Source: Desulfobacula sp.
Lineage (GTDB): Bacteria > Desulfobacterota > Desulfobacteria > Desulfobacterales > Desulfobacteraceae
DNA length: 9,591 bases
Reading direction: 5' to 3'
NCBI GenBank assembly: GCA_029940245.1
Contig: JAOZRF010000078.1
Span: 1-9,591 of the forward strand
Position numbers and translations under genes: made by a program. Under the pieces are notes generated by a model. It saw only the letters and a list, made by a program, of their open reading frames with translations. It was not told the DNA's origin and did no database searches. Shown piece by piece: positions 1-6,605 of the stretch. How positions within the stretch are numbered: position 1 is the first letter of the stretch; the number at the start of each line of letters is the position of its first letter.

Positions 1-1861
1 TATGGATTCTGCCACTGTCTTTATTAATCAGATTTTCAAGGGAATCCACATAGGTTGATTTAAGCTTGCCAAGGGTTCTGTATCTTAAGAGTTTTTCCGG
101 CAGCTCATGGTCGTGGGCAAGCTTTGTAAGGACATGTACATCCGTTGAATAACCGGTTTTCTTTTTTGTCTTTTTTACGGTTTTCAATTGTAATTTTTCA
201 AACAGAATTACCCCCAGCTGCTGTGAAGAATTAATATTAAATTCTTCACCGGCAAGGGCATAGATTTCTTTTTCAAGGGTTTTGAGTTCAATGTCAAAGG
301 TATTGGAAAGATTTTTCAAGACATTCCTATCCACTTTGATCCCTTGAAGTTCCATGTCTGCCAGGACCCTGATAAGGGGAACCTCAATGGTTTCCATAAG
401 CTTTGAAAATCCCTTATCCTTTATTTGTTTTTGATACTCCTGATAAGCCATAAAAGTAATATCAGCATCTTCACAGGCATAATCAACAGCCTGGGAAATG
501 GGGAGGTCCTGAAAGCCAATCTGGTCTTTTCCTTTACCGGTTACATCTGTATAGGAAATTGTTTTATAGCCAAACAGATTCATGGCAATTTTGTCCAGGC
601 TGTGGCCCCTTACAGAAGGATTGAGCAGATAAGAGGCAATCATGGTATCAAAGGCAATTCCCTCCAGGGTTATGCCGAATCTTGACAGGACAATATAATC
701 ATATTTGATGTTCTGCCCGACTTTTTTAATATCCGGGTTTTCAAGGACAGATTTGAAAATTCTTAAGATATCTTCTTTTGTGGGCTGCCGGCATTCGTCG
801 GAATTGTGGCTGATGGGGATATAAAACCCCTGGTTTTCCCGGAAAGAAAACGACATGCCCACAAGATTTGCCTTGGTGGGGTGTTTGGAGGTTGTTTCCG
901 TATCAATGGCAAAAATTTGTTTGTTTTCAAGGACATGGGCCAGTTTTTCAAGTTCTTTGGTTGTGGAGATGAGCTTGTATATTTTTTTTGTCTTATCTGC
1001 TTTTTGTGCAAATTCCGCAGCAAGGGTTTTAAATTCAAATTCCTGGAATAATTCAAATGCTTTTTTTCTGTCAAAGGCTTCAAGTTTAAAATCTTCGATG
1101 TCCTTTTTGACAAAAACGGATATATCGATGGTTGCAAGATCCCGGCTTAAAAACACAATGTTTTTGCTGGATAAAAGATTTTCATATAATTTTGTCTGGC
1201 CTTTAATATCATCTATATTTTCATATAAATTTTTAATGGAACCAAATCTGGCAATCAGCTTTAAGGCTGTTTTAGGCCCGACTCCCCGGACTCCGGGAAT
1301 ATTGTCTGACGTGTCCCCGGCAAGTCCAAGAACATCAATAAACTGGGCAGGGTCAATTCCCATATCCTTTTTTATTGTGTTCACATCCATTATTGTGTCT
1401 TTCATGGGATCCCAAAGGGTGCATTTTTCAGTAACAAGCTGGATAAAGTCTTTGTCTCCCGTTACCATGACCACTTCAAAACCTTTTTTTTGGGCTGTTT
1501 TTGAATAGGTTCCCACAAGATCGTCAGCCTCAAATCCCGGTTTTTCAACAATGGGAATATTCAATGCCTTGATGATCCGCTTGATATCCGGGATCTGAGC
1601 TGCCAGCTCTTCAGGCATGGGCGGACGGTTGGCTTTGTATTGGTCATAGAGTTTATGCCTGAAGGTAGGGCCCTTAACATCAAACAGGACAACAGCATAT
1701 TCCGGGCTGTTATCCTTTATTAATTTTAACAGGATTCGGGTAAAACCAAAGGTGGCATTGGTTGGATGCCCTTTTGATGTGGCAAGACTTCTGATGGCAT
1801 GAAAAGCACGATAAAGAAAAGCACTGCCGTCGATGAGGAATATTTTTTTGGAATCTACCAT
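1..1861 (-). CDS. polA: DNA polymerase I, N-terminal two thirds (cut by left window edge)
   Basis: DNA polymerase I fills gaps and removes RNA primers in replication and repair. My reverse-strand translation from the ATG at 1861 is open for 620 codons to the window edge. Residues 1 to about 290 form the 5' nuclease: IDG near D11, EADD, TGDKD (D136, D138) and GDTSDNIPG (D183, D186) followed by a helix-hairpin-helix (GVGPKTA). The 3'-5' proofreading domain follows with its acidic motifs intact: DTE (D320, E322), NIKYD (N384, D388) and YACED (Y461, D465), so proofreading is probably active, unlike in Taq-type enzymes. The last part starts the polymerase domain (FNINSSQQL, then GYSTDVHVL); palm and fingers lie outside the window. 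A modest AAGG ribosome site lies 8 bases before the ATG. The gene diverges from the zinc-ribbon/purN pair. Confidence 0.97.
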   Translation of the reverse strand, partial: MVDSKKIFLIDGSAFLYRAFHAIRSLATSKGHPTNATFGFTRILLKLIKDNSPEYAVVLFDVKGPTFRHKLYDQYKANRPPMPEELAAQIPDIKRIIKALNIPIVEKPGFEADDLVGTYSKTAQKKGFEVVMVTGDKDFIQLVTEKCTLWDPMKDTIMDVNTIKKDMGIDPAQFIDVLGLAGDTSDNIPGVRGVGPKTALKLIARFGSIKNLYENIDDIKGQTKLYENLLSSKNIVFLSRDLATIDISVFVKKDIEDFKLEAFDRKKAFELFQEFEFKTLAAEFAQKADKTKKIYKLISTTKELEKLAHVLENKQIFAIDTETTSKHPTKANLVGMSFSFRENQGFYIPISHNSDECRQPTKEDILRIFKSVLENPDIKKVGQNIKYDYIVLSRFGITLEGIAFDTMIASYLLNPSVRGHSLDKIAMNLFGYKTISYTDVTGKGKDQIGFQDLPISQAVDYACEDADITFMAYQEYQKQIKDKGFSKLMETIEVPLIRVLADMELQGIKVDRNVLKNLSNTFDIELKTLEKEIYALAGEEFNINSSQQLGVILFEKLQLKTVKKTKKKTGYSTDVHVLTKLAHDHELPEKLLRYRTLGKLKSTYVDSLENLINKDSGRIH

Positions 1862-1892
1862 GTTAAAGACCTTTTTTTATAATATTGAATTA

Positions 1893-1948
1893 TTGACTCA
1901 ATCATGATTATATATACTATCTTTTTATTTAAAGGAGAAGTATATAAT
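1893..1948 (+). promoter_or_regulatory. Promoter candidates for the zinc-ribbon/purN unit
   Basis: Two overlapping possibilities are visible. TTGACT (1893-1898) is followed after 16 bases by TACTAT (1915-1920), which would start transcription near 1927. A perfect TATAAT (1943-1948) lies further down but lacks a good -35; it would start transcription at about the ATG at 1955. An AAAGGAG sequence (1931-1937) sits 17 bases before that ATG, too far for a standard ribosome site. Which promoter is used decides whether the message has a leader. Confidence 0.4.
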
Positions 1949-1954
1949 CCTTAT

Positions 1955-2173
1955 ATGGACCAAAAAGCTAAAAGCAGAAAAGAAAAAAGGCGCGCAAAAC
2001 AGTCAAAACAATGTCATTGCTGCGGAAAAACAGTTATGTTCTGCTGGAATTGCAGGTGCGGGTTTTCAATATGCCAGGACTGCATGCAGGAAAATCTCTG
2101 GGGTGTGACGTGCAACGGCATTACCTGGGAATGTCCTGATTGTGGTGGACAAAACGGATTTGGGAATCAATAG
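1955..2173 (+). CDS. Small cysteine-rich zinc-binding protein, function unknown
   Basis: This gene encodes a 72-residue protein with 11 cysteines. A basic N-terminal tail (residues 1-19, KAKSRKEKRRAK) is followed by CHCC (20-23), CWNCRC (30-35), CQDC (40-43), C53 and CPDC (60-63), ending in GQNGFGNQ. Four CxxC knuckles suggest two zinc sites. The basic tail could contact nucleic acid, but no function can be assigned. An in-frame ATG at 1904 would add 17 residues (mostly Ile, Tyr, Phe) with no ribosome site, so I chose the ATG at 1955, where the charged tail begins; the start is not certain. The stop is 21 bases before purN, and the two are probably cotranscribed. It might be a purN-linked accessory or simply a neighbour. 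Confidence 0.8.
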   Translation: MDQKAKSRKEKRRAKQSKQCHCCGKTVMFCWNCRCGFSICQDCMQENLWGVTCNGITWECPDCGGQNGFGNQ

Positions 2174-2194
2174 GAATTTTTAAAGGGGCAGAAC

Positions 2195-2920
2195 ATGGCA
2201 AATAAAATCAATGTGGGTACTTTGATATCCGGCGGTGGGACAAACCTTCAGGCTATTATTGATGCATGTCAAAGCAATTTAATTGATGCCGGTATTATTT
2301 TTACAGGCTCTGATACCCCCGGGGTAAAAGGTCTGGAACGCGCTCAAAAGGCAAATATCGATACCTTTGTGGTGGATTATTCTAAAATTATAGGGTCCTG
2401 TAAAAAAGGAATCAATGATTCAGATCTTCCAGAGGATTTTAATTTAGATGAGATTTTATCAAAACAGCAGCTGGTGGCAAGCAAGGCATCAAAAGAACAG
2501 CGGGCATTTTTTTTAAAGACCCGGGCCATTGCTGAAAGAAAACTTTTGGATAAAATGCTTGCCTATGACATGGATCTTCTGGTTCTGGCAGGATTCATGC
2601 GGGTTCTTACGCCCTATTTTATTGACAGGATCAACACGGAACCAGGCATGTATAAAATCATGAATATTCATCCTGCACTTCTGCCTTCATTCCCCGGCAC
2701 GGACGGATATGGGGACACGTTTCGTTACGGCTGTAAAATTGGCGGGTGCACTGTTCATTATATTGATTATGGGGAAGATACAGGCCCCATTATAGGGCAG
2801 AAAGCATTTGCAATTAAAGATAATGACTCCCTTGATGATATAAAGAAAAAAGGCCTTGAAAAAGAGTGGCAGCTTTTTCCCCAATGTATTCAGAAATTTG
2901 CTGATTCCCTGAACAAATAA
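2195..2920 (+). CDS. purN: Phosphoribosylglycinamide formyltransferase (GAR transformylase), long variant
   Basis: PurN transfers a formyl group from 10-formyltetrahydrofolate to glycinamide ribonucleotide, the third step of cytosolic purine synthesis. The N-terminal phosphate-binding loop is SGGGTN (12-17). The catalytic Asn and His are N157 and H159 in NIHPALLPSFPG, and the catalytic Asp is D195 in GEDTGPII. AGFMRVLTP (132-140) is also typical. The protein has 241 residues against about 212 in E. coli; the extra length is mainly a charged insertion at about 65-110. The loop after the PG at 167-168 reads GTDGYGDTF, whereas E. coli has HTHRQA. AAAGGGG at 2182-2188 is a well-placed ribosome site, 6 bases before the ATG. 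The gene converges with the TraB-family gene 33 bases downstream; I see no convincing terminator hairpin between them. Confidence 0.92.
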   Translation: MANKINVGTLISGGGTNLQAIIDACQSNLIDAGIIFTGSDTPGVKGLERAQKANIDTFVVDYSKIIGSCKKGINDSDLPEDFNLDEILSKQQLVASKASKEQRAFFLKTRAIAERKLLDKMLAYDMDLLVLAGFMRVLTPYFIDRINTEPGMYKIMNIHPALLPSFPGTDGYGDTFRYGCKIGGCTVHYIDYGEDTGPIIGQKAFAIKDNDSLDDIKKKGLEKEWQLFPQCIQKFADSLNK

Positions 2921-2953
2921 TTATTTTGATTTTTCGGGGTTTTAGGTCAAACA

Positions 2954-4192
2954 CTAATTAATCAGTTTCAGCATCAAGGGTACTGCTGTCCAGGTTCCTA
3001 TGGCCGATCCCAGGTTAGTGAAAACAACCACCAGAAGAATCCGGGTTACATTATTGCGCCAGAACCCTTTTATGGATACGATGTCTTCAGGGATTGCTTC
3101 AAAATCTTTTACTTTGGGTTTTCTGGAAAAGGCTTCCACAAGTCCTGATACCCAGCCTGCTGCAATCATGGGATTTAAAGAGGTTAAAGGAGCGGCAATA
3201 ATTGCACAGATAATGGTAAGGGGGTGAGCCAGGGCAAGAATGGCGCCAATCCCTGCGAAAATACCGTTGGCAGCAATCCAGATCCAGATCATATCTGCTC
3301 CTGCATTTTTCCCTTCCATTAAAAATCCTGATGCAAATAACAGGACAATGGCTGCCGGAATAGCCCATTTTAAAATTTTTCCAGCCTTGCCGGCAGGGGG
3401 AATAATATTCAGTTCATCAAGGTCTATTTTTTCATCAGCGGCAAGATATCTTTTAATCCCCGGAGCATGGGCAGCACCAACAACAGCAACGATTTTTTCA
3501 CCCGGAGCAGACCTGATTTTTTCTGCCAGATACTGGTCTCTTTCATTGATCAGGGATCGTTCAATAATGGGATGTGTCTTTTTCACATCAGCTAAAAGGG
3601 TTTGAAGAATATCTTCCTGCTTCATCTTTTCAATGTCTTGTTCAGTGATATCATCCGAGGCACCAAAAGAAAATACAAGGGAGAACATGAGCTTTAATTT
3701 TTCCCATAGCCCCATTCCTCTCCAGACCCGGGAAAGGGTGATCTGGATTTCACGGTCGGCCGTAACAATTGCGGCATTGATTTTTTCTCCTGCATTGATT
3801 GCATTGATCATTTCCTGGCCCGGCTTGATGCCGAATTTATCAGCCATTTTTTTCTGGAAAGAGGCCAGAAGAAGATTTATAAACAAGAGCAATGCCTTTT
3901 TCTCTTTAATCACTTTGACAATATCCATGTTGCGCCATCTGTCCGCGTCCTTCAGTGATGCAAGCCTTGTTGCACACAACTCAACACATACAGTATCCGG
4001 GATTTGTTCAAGAATGGTATCTTCCACAAGTTGAGCGCTCTGTCTTGAGACATGGGCAGTACCGATTAAAAATATATTTTTCCCATTGCAGGATATTATG
4101 TCTATCATGCCGTCTTGTTTTTTTTCTTTATCCAGCTGATCTAATTTATCAGATGTGTCTGCCGTGTCTGGTATATTGGGGGAATTTTCCAT
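2954..4192 (-). CDS. TraB/PrgY (TIKI-like) family membrane protein
   Basis: This 412-residue protein belongs to the family of TraB/PrgY, known from enterococcal pheromone shutdown, and related to TIKI-type metalloproteases. Family hallmarks visible are GTAHVS (44-49, H47), CVELC (69-73, E71), a DRE at 146-148 followed by ITLSRVW, NERDQYLA (216-223) and VVGAAHAPGI (237-246, H242). These conserved His and Glu residues could bind a metal, as proposed for TIKI relatives. Four hydrophobic segments follow in the C-terminal part, at about 274-292, 301-321, 323-338 and 383-404, so the soluble domain is membrane anchored. The first 28 residues are acidic, low in complexity and poorly conserved-looking. 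The start is supported only by AAGG 3 bases before ATG; M29 is an alternative without a ribosome site. The substrate is unknown. Confidence 0.85.
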   Translation of the reverse strand: MENSPNIPDTADTSDKLDQLDKEKKQDGMIDIISCNGKNIFLIGTAHVSRQSAQLVEDTILEQIPDTVCVELCATRLASLKDADRWRNMDIVKVIKEKKALLLFINLLLASFQKKMADKFGIKPGQEMINAINAGEKINAAIVTADREIQITLSRVWRGMGLWEKLKLMFSLVFSFGASDDITEQDIEKMKQEDILQTLLADVKKTHPIIERSLINERDQYLAEKIRSAPGEKIVAVVGAAHAPGIKRYLAADEKIDLDELNIIPPAGKAGKILKWAIPAAIVLLFASGFLMEGKNAGADMIWIWIAANGIFAGIGAILALAHPLTIICAIIAAPLTSLNPMIAAGWVSGLVEAFSRKPKVKDFEAIPEDIVSIKGFWRNNVTRILLVVVFTNLGSAIGTWTAVPLMLKLIN

Positions 4193-4236
4193 GAACCTTA
4201 TTTATAACCTTTCAAATCAATTAAATATTGTGTGCA

Positions 4237-4264
4237 AGTATAACCATTATATTTTTCATGGCAA
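4237..4264 (-). promoter_or_regulatory. Probable sigma-70 promoter of the TraB-family gene
   Basis: On the minus strand TTGCCA (4264-4259) is followed after 16 bases by TATACT (4242-4237). Transcription would start near 4230, giving a leader of about 38 bases before the ATG at 4192. Confidence 0.5.
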
Positions 4265-4283
4265 TACAAAATAATCCAAAATC

Positions 4284-4297
4284 TTGACCTTGATCAA
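4284..4297. promoter_or_regulatory. Fnr/Crp-type box overlapping the -35 element
   Basis: TTGACCTTGATCAA matches the Fnr half-site pattern TTGAT-N4-ATCAA at 9 of the 10 defined positions. It covers the -35 element of the rightward promoter, a position more typical of repression than activation. The same region also contains a GACCT-N8-AGGTC inverted repeat (4286-4303) lying between -35 and -10. The identity of the regulator is inferred only from the motif. Confidence 0.4.
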
Positions 4298-4312
4298 TAG
4301 GTCTGGTATTTA
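4284..4312 (+). promoter_or_regulatory. Probable sigma-70 promoter of the small-protein/recN unit
   Basis: TTGACC (4284-4289) and TATTTA (4307-4312) are separated by exactly 17 bases, the optimal spacing. The usual start point 7-8 bases after the -10 box falls at 4319-4320, the A of the ATG of the next gene, so the message may be leaderless. No good ribosome site lies before that ATG. Confidence 0.55.
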
Positions 4313-4319
4313 GATATCT

Positions 4320-4502
4320 ATGAAATCAATAGATGAACAAATATTAAGAGCCACAAAAGAGATTATTGTAAAATTCATTGAGATGGGAAGACTATCCCCA
4401 TCAAATATTCATGAACCTTTTAAAGATATTTACGCAATAGTCAATGAAACAGTCAAAGAAAATATTGCCAAAACTGTCCCTTCCAATGACAACCAAGACT
4501 GA
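4320..4502 (+). CDS. Small conserved-looking helical protein of 60 residues, function unknown
   Basis: The protein is mainly amphipathic helix with an acidic and polar tail: DEQILRATKEIIVKFIEMGR, then SPSNIHEPFKDIYAIVNETV. It has no cysteines, membrane segment or signal peptide. By eye the pattern (ILxxTxxIVxxFI, then SPxxIxxxFxxIYxxV) resembles the N-terminal oligomerisation region of MucR/Ros-type regulators, but the zinc finger of those proteins is absent; this is a weak resemblance. The start is fixed by an upstream in-frame stop at 4311-4313, and there is no clear ribosome site. It is first in the likely unit with recN, 41 bases upstream of it. Phase, codon use and promoter position support a real gene. 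Confidence 0.7.
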   Translation: MKSIDEQILRATKEIIVKFIEMGRLSPSNIHEPFKDIYAIVNETVKENIAKTVPSNDNQD

Positions 4503-4543
4503 AGATATCTTTCCAGAAATAAAATCCCGTATGCGGAGGCTTT

Positions 4544-6250
4544 ATGCTCAGCCGGCTGACCATAAAAAACTTTGCAGTCATTGATGATATCCGGATTTCC
4601 TTTGAGGATGGATTTTCCGTATTAACGGGTGAGACAGGTGCGGGGAAATCAATTATTATTGAAGCCGTTAATCTTTTGCTCGGCGGCAGAGCTTCCTCAG
4701 ATCTTGTGAGAGCGGGCTGTAATGCGGCAGAACTGGAAGCTTTTTTTGACATTGATGCCCGATCAGGGGCTGGGATGATTCTGGAAGACCTTGGTATGGA
4801 TGGCACGGATGGCCTGATTGTGAGAAGGATTATTTCATCTTCAGGCACAAGCCGTGTATTTATCAACTCACGGCAGTCAACTCTGGACCTTTTAAAACAG
4901 GTGACCTCCAATCTTGCCGGTATCTCAAGCCAGCATGCTCACCAGGGGTTACTAAAAGAGGAAAATCACCTGGATATTTTAGATGAGTTTGCCGGGACCC
5001 AGGAGCTGAAAAATGAAGTCAAAAAATTATACCGGATCACTATCCCTTTGAAGAAAAAGATAAGAGAACTTAAGAACAGTCTGGAGACAAAGAGAAAAGA
5101 ACAGGATTTTCTTGAGTTTCAGATAAATGAGATAAGTGATGCATGCATCCTGGCCAACGAAGATGGAGATCTTGAAAAAAAGCGCGGGATTCTTTTAAAT
5201 GCCTCGAAAATATTTGAAGCTGTCAATCGATCCATTCATGAAATTCATGACAGGGAAGGTTCTCTTTCTGAAAGGCTGTCGTTTTTGAGAAATGATATGG
5301 AAAAACTAAGCATGGCTGATGAACGTCTGGAAAAAATTACAGGAAAGCTTTCTTCCATTGTATTTGATTTGCAGGATATTGTCAGCGAACTGAGGGTTTT
5401 TTCTTCTGATATTGATCTTGATCCTGCCTCCCTTGAAATGACGGATCAAAGACTGCATTTGATTTCAAAATTAAAAAGAAAATATGGAGGGAGCCTGGAT
5501 ACCCTGTTTGATGAGTATGAAGCCATGCAAAAAAAGCTTTCTCAAACCACAGAGATTGAAAAACAGATCAAAATCCTTGAAAAGGATGTTCAAGGGTTTT
5601 TAAAAGAAATCGATCAGAAAGCAAAAAAATTATCAATACTAAGAAAAACAGCAGGGAAAAAGTTATCTGAACTTGCCGGCGAAGAATTAGATGCCCTTGA
5701 AATGGGGAAAGCAAAATTTGAGGTTGCCTTTTCAATCCAGATCACAAATGACCCGGAAGATATTGCAACAGCAGATCTTGAAAAAATATGGCTGGACGGA
5801 ATGGATAGGGTGCGCTTTCTTCTCAGCCCAAATCCGGGTGAGGCATTAAAGCCTCTGGTGAAAATTGCTTCAGGTGGTGAGCTGTCAAGAATTGTTCTGG
5901 CATTAAAAGCGGTTCTATCAAAAACCAAGTCTTTGGAAACATTAATTTTTGATGAGGTGGATGCCGGTATCGGGGGAGCAACATCTGAAAAAGTCGGCCT
6001 TAAATTAAAGCAATTGTCACAGAAACATCAAGTGATCTGTATTACGCACCTGGCCCAGATCGCAAAATATGCGCAAAACCAGTTCAGAATCTCAAAAAAT
6101 ATAATTGATGAGCGTACCTTTACGACCATTGTTCCTTTGGCTGACGAGAATGCAAGAATTGAAGAAATTGCCAGGATGATTGGCGGGACTCATATTACCA
6201 ATGCAACCCTGACCCATGCCAGGGAACTTCTTGGACAGGCACCATCTTGA
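4544..6250 (+). CDS. recN: DNA repair protein RecN
   Basis: RecN is an SMC-like ATPase that acts in double-strand break repair by recombination, binding DNA in the cytoplasm. This 568-residue protein is full length. It begins MLSRLTIKNFAVIDD, as in the family, with the Walker A loop GETGAGKS at 29-36. A coiled-coil region spans about 150-380 (many Lys, Glu and Leu). The ABC signature SGGELSR starts at S443, and Walker B is LIFDEVDAG with D470 and E471. A family-typical ITHLAQIAKYA follows near 500. CGGAGG sits 4 bases before the ATG, a strong but closely spaced ribosome site. No SOS (LexA) box was recognised upstream; the unit's promoter instead carries an Fnr-like box. Confidence 0.97.
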   Translation: MLSRLTIKNFAVIDDIRISFEDGFSVLTGETGAGKSIIIEAVNLLLGGRASSDLVRAGCNAAELEAFFDIDARSGAGMILEDLGMDGTDGLIVRRIISSSGTSRVFINSRQSTLDLLKQVTSNLAGISSQHAHQGLLKEENHLDILDEFAGTQELKNEVKKLYRITIPLKKKIRELKNSLETKRKEQDFLEFQINEISDACILANEDGDLEKKRGILLNASKIFEAVNRSIHEIHDREGSLSERLSFLRNDMEKLSMADERLEKITGKLSSIVFDLQDIVSELRVFSSDIDLDPASLEMTDQRLHLISKLKRKYGGSLDTLFDEYEAMQKKLSQTTEIEKQIKILEKDVQGFLKEIDQKAKKLSILRKTAGKKLSELAGEELDALEMGKAKFEVAFSIQITNDPEDIATADLEKIWLDGMDRVRFLLSPNPGEALKPLVKIASGGELSRIVLALKAVLSKTKSLETLIFDEVDAGIGGATSEKVGLKLKQLSQKHQVICITHLAQIAKYAQNQFRISKNIIDERTFTTIVPLADENARIEEIARMIGGTHITNATLTHARELLGQAPS

Positions 6251-6307
6251 CAAATAGTCAAATAGTGTTAATTTAAAATTTTTTTAAATCAGGATAAAGG
6301 AGAAATA

Positions 6308-6556
6308 ATGCCGATATATGAATTTAAATGTTCAAAATGTGGAGAATTTTTTGAAGTCATTGTGATGGGTTCAAATGATAATGATATCGTGACTTGCCCC
6401 AAATGCAAATCAGATGAATATGAAAGAGTTGTTTCCAAAACCAATTTTGCCATGGCAAGTTCGTCAGCCGGATACGCTAAGGGAGTTCAGACCCAGGAAA
6501 GAGAGTGTTCCAGCGGGACATGTAAAACCTATACGATTCCAGGTGAGACAAGATAG
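6308..6556 (+). CDS. FmdB-type zinc ribbon protein
   Basis: The protein has 82 residues. The N-terminal MPIYEFKCSKCGEFFE and two CxxC knuckles (C8/C11 and C30/C33) are diagnostic of the FmdB putative regulatory family, named after a gene beside formylmethanofuran/formamidase operons; its molecular role is poorly known. The C-terminal half is Ser/Gly rich and has a further CSSGTC pair (C67, C72), common in short FmdB proteins. AAAGGAG at about 6297-6303 is a good ribosome site. It lies 57 bases after recN and 49 before gltA on the same strand, so it is probably cotranscribed. Confidence 0.92.
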   Translation: MPIYEFKCSKCGEFFEVIVMGSNDNDIVTCPKCKSDEYERVVSKTNFAMASSSAGYAKGVQTQERECSSGTCKTYTIPGETR

Positions 6557-6605
6557 ACGTACGAAATTCAATGTAATGTATCGGCATAAGGCAAAGGAGA
6601 GTTTA

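Noticed and set aside
855..1508. 217-codon open frame on the plus strand
   Set aside because: It lies wholly antisense to polA, whose frame shows all catalytic motifs; the translation is low-complexity Ser/Phe-rich and not protein-like.
3240..4034. Two plus-strand frames (121 and 133 codons) within the TraB-family gene
   Set aside because: Shadows of the minus-strand gene; no ribosome sites and no recognisable domains.
4453..4911. 152-codon minus-strand frame over the start of recN
   Set aside because: Antisense to the clear Walker A region of recN and the small upstream gene; Ser/Pro-rich shadow translation.
6251..6307. Possible terminator between recN and the FmdB gene
   Set aside because: AT-rich with a CAAATAGT doublet and T-runs, but no GC stem; more likely an operon spacer.
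6414..6605. 64-residue N-terminal extension of citrate synthase
   Set aside because: It overlaps the FmdB gene in another frame, has no family similarity, and a strong ribosome site marks the ATG at 6606.
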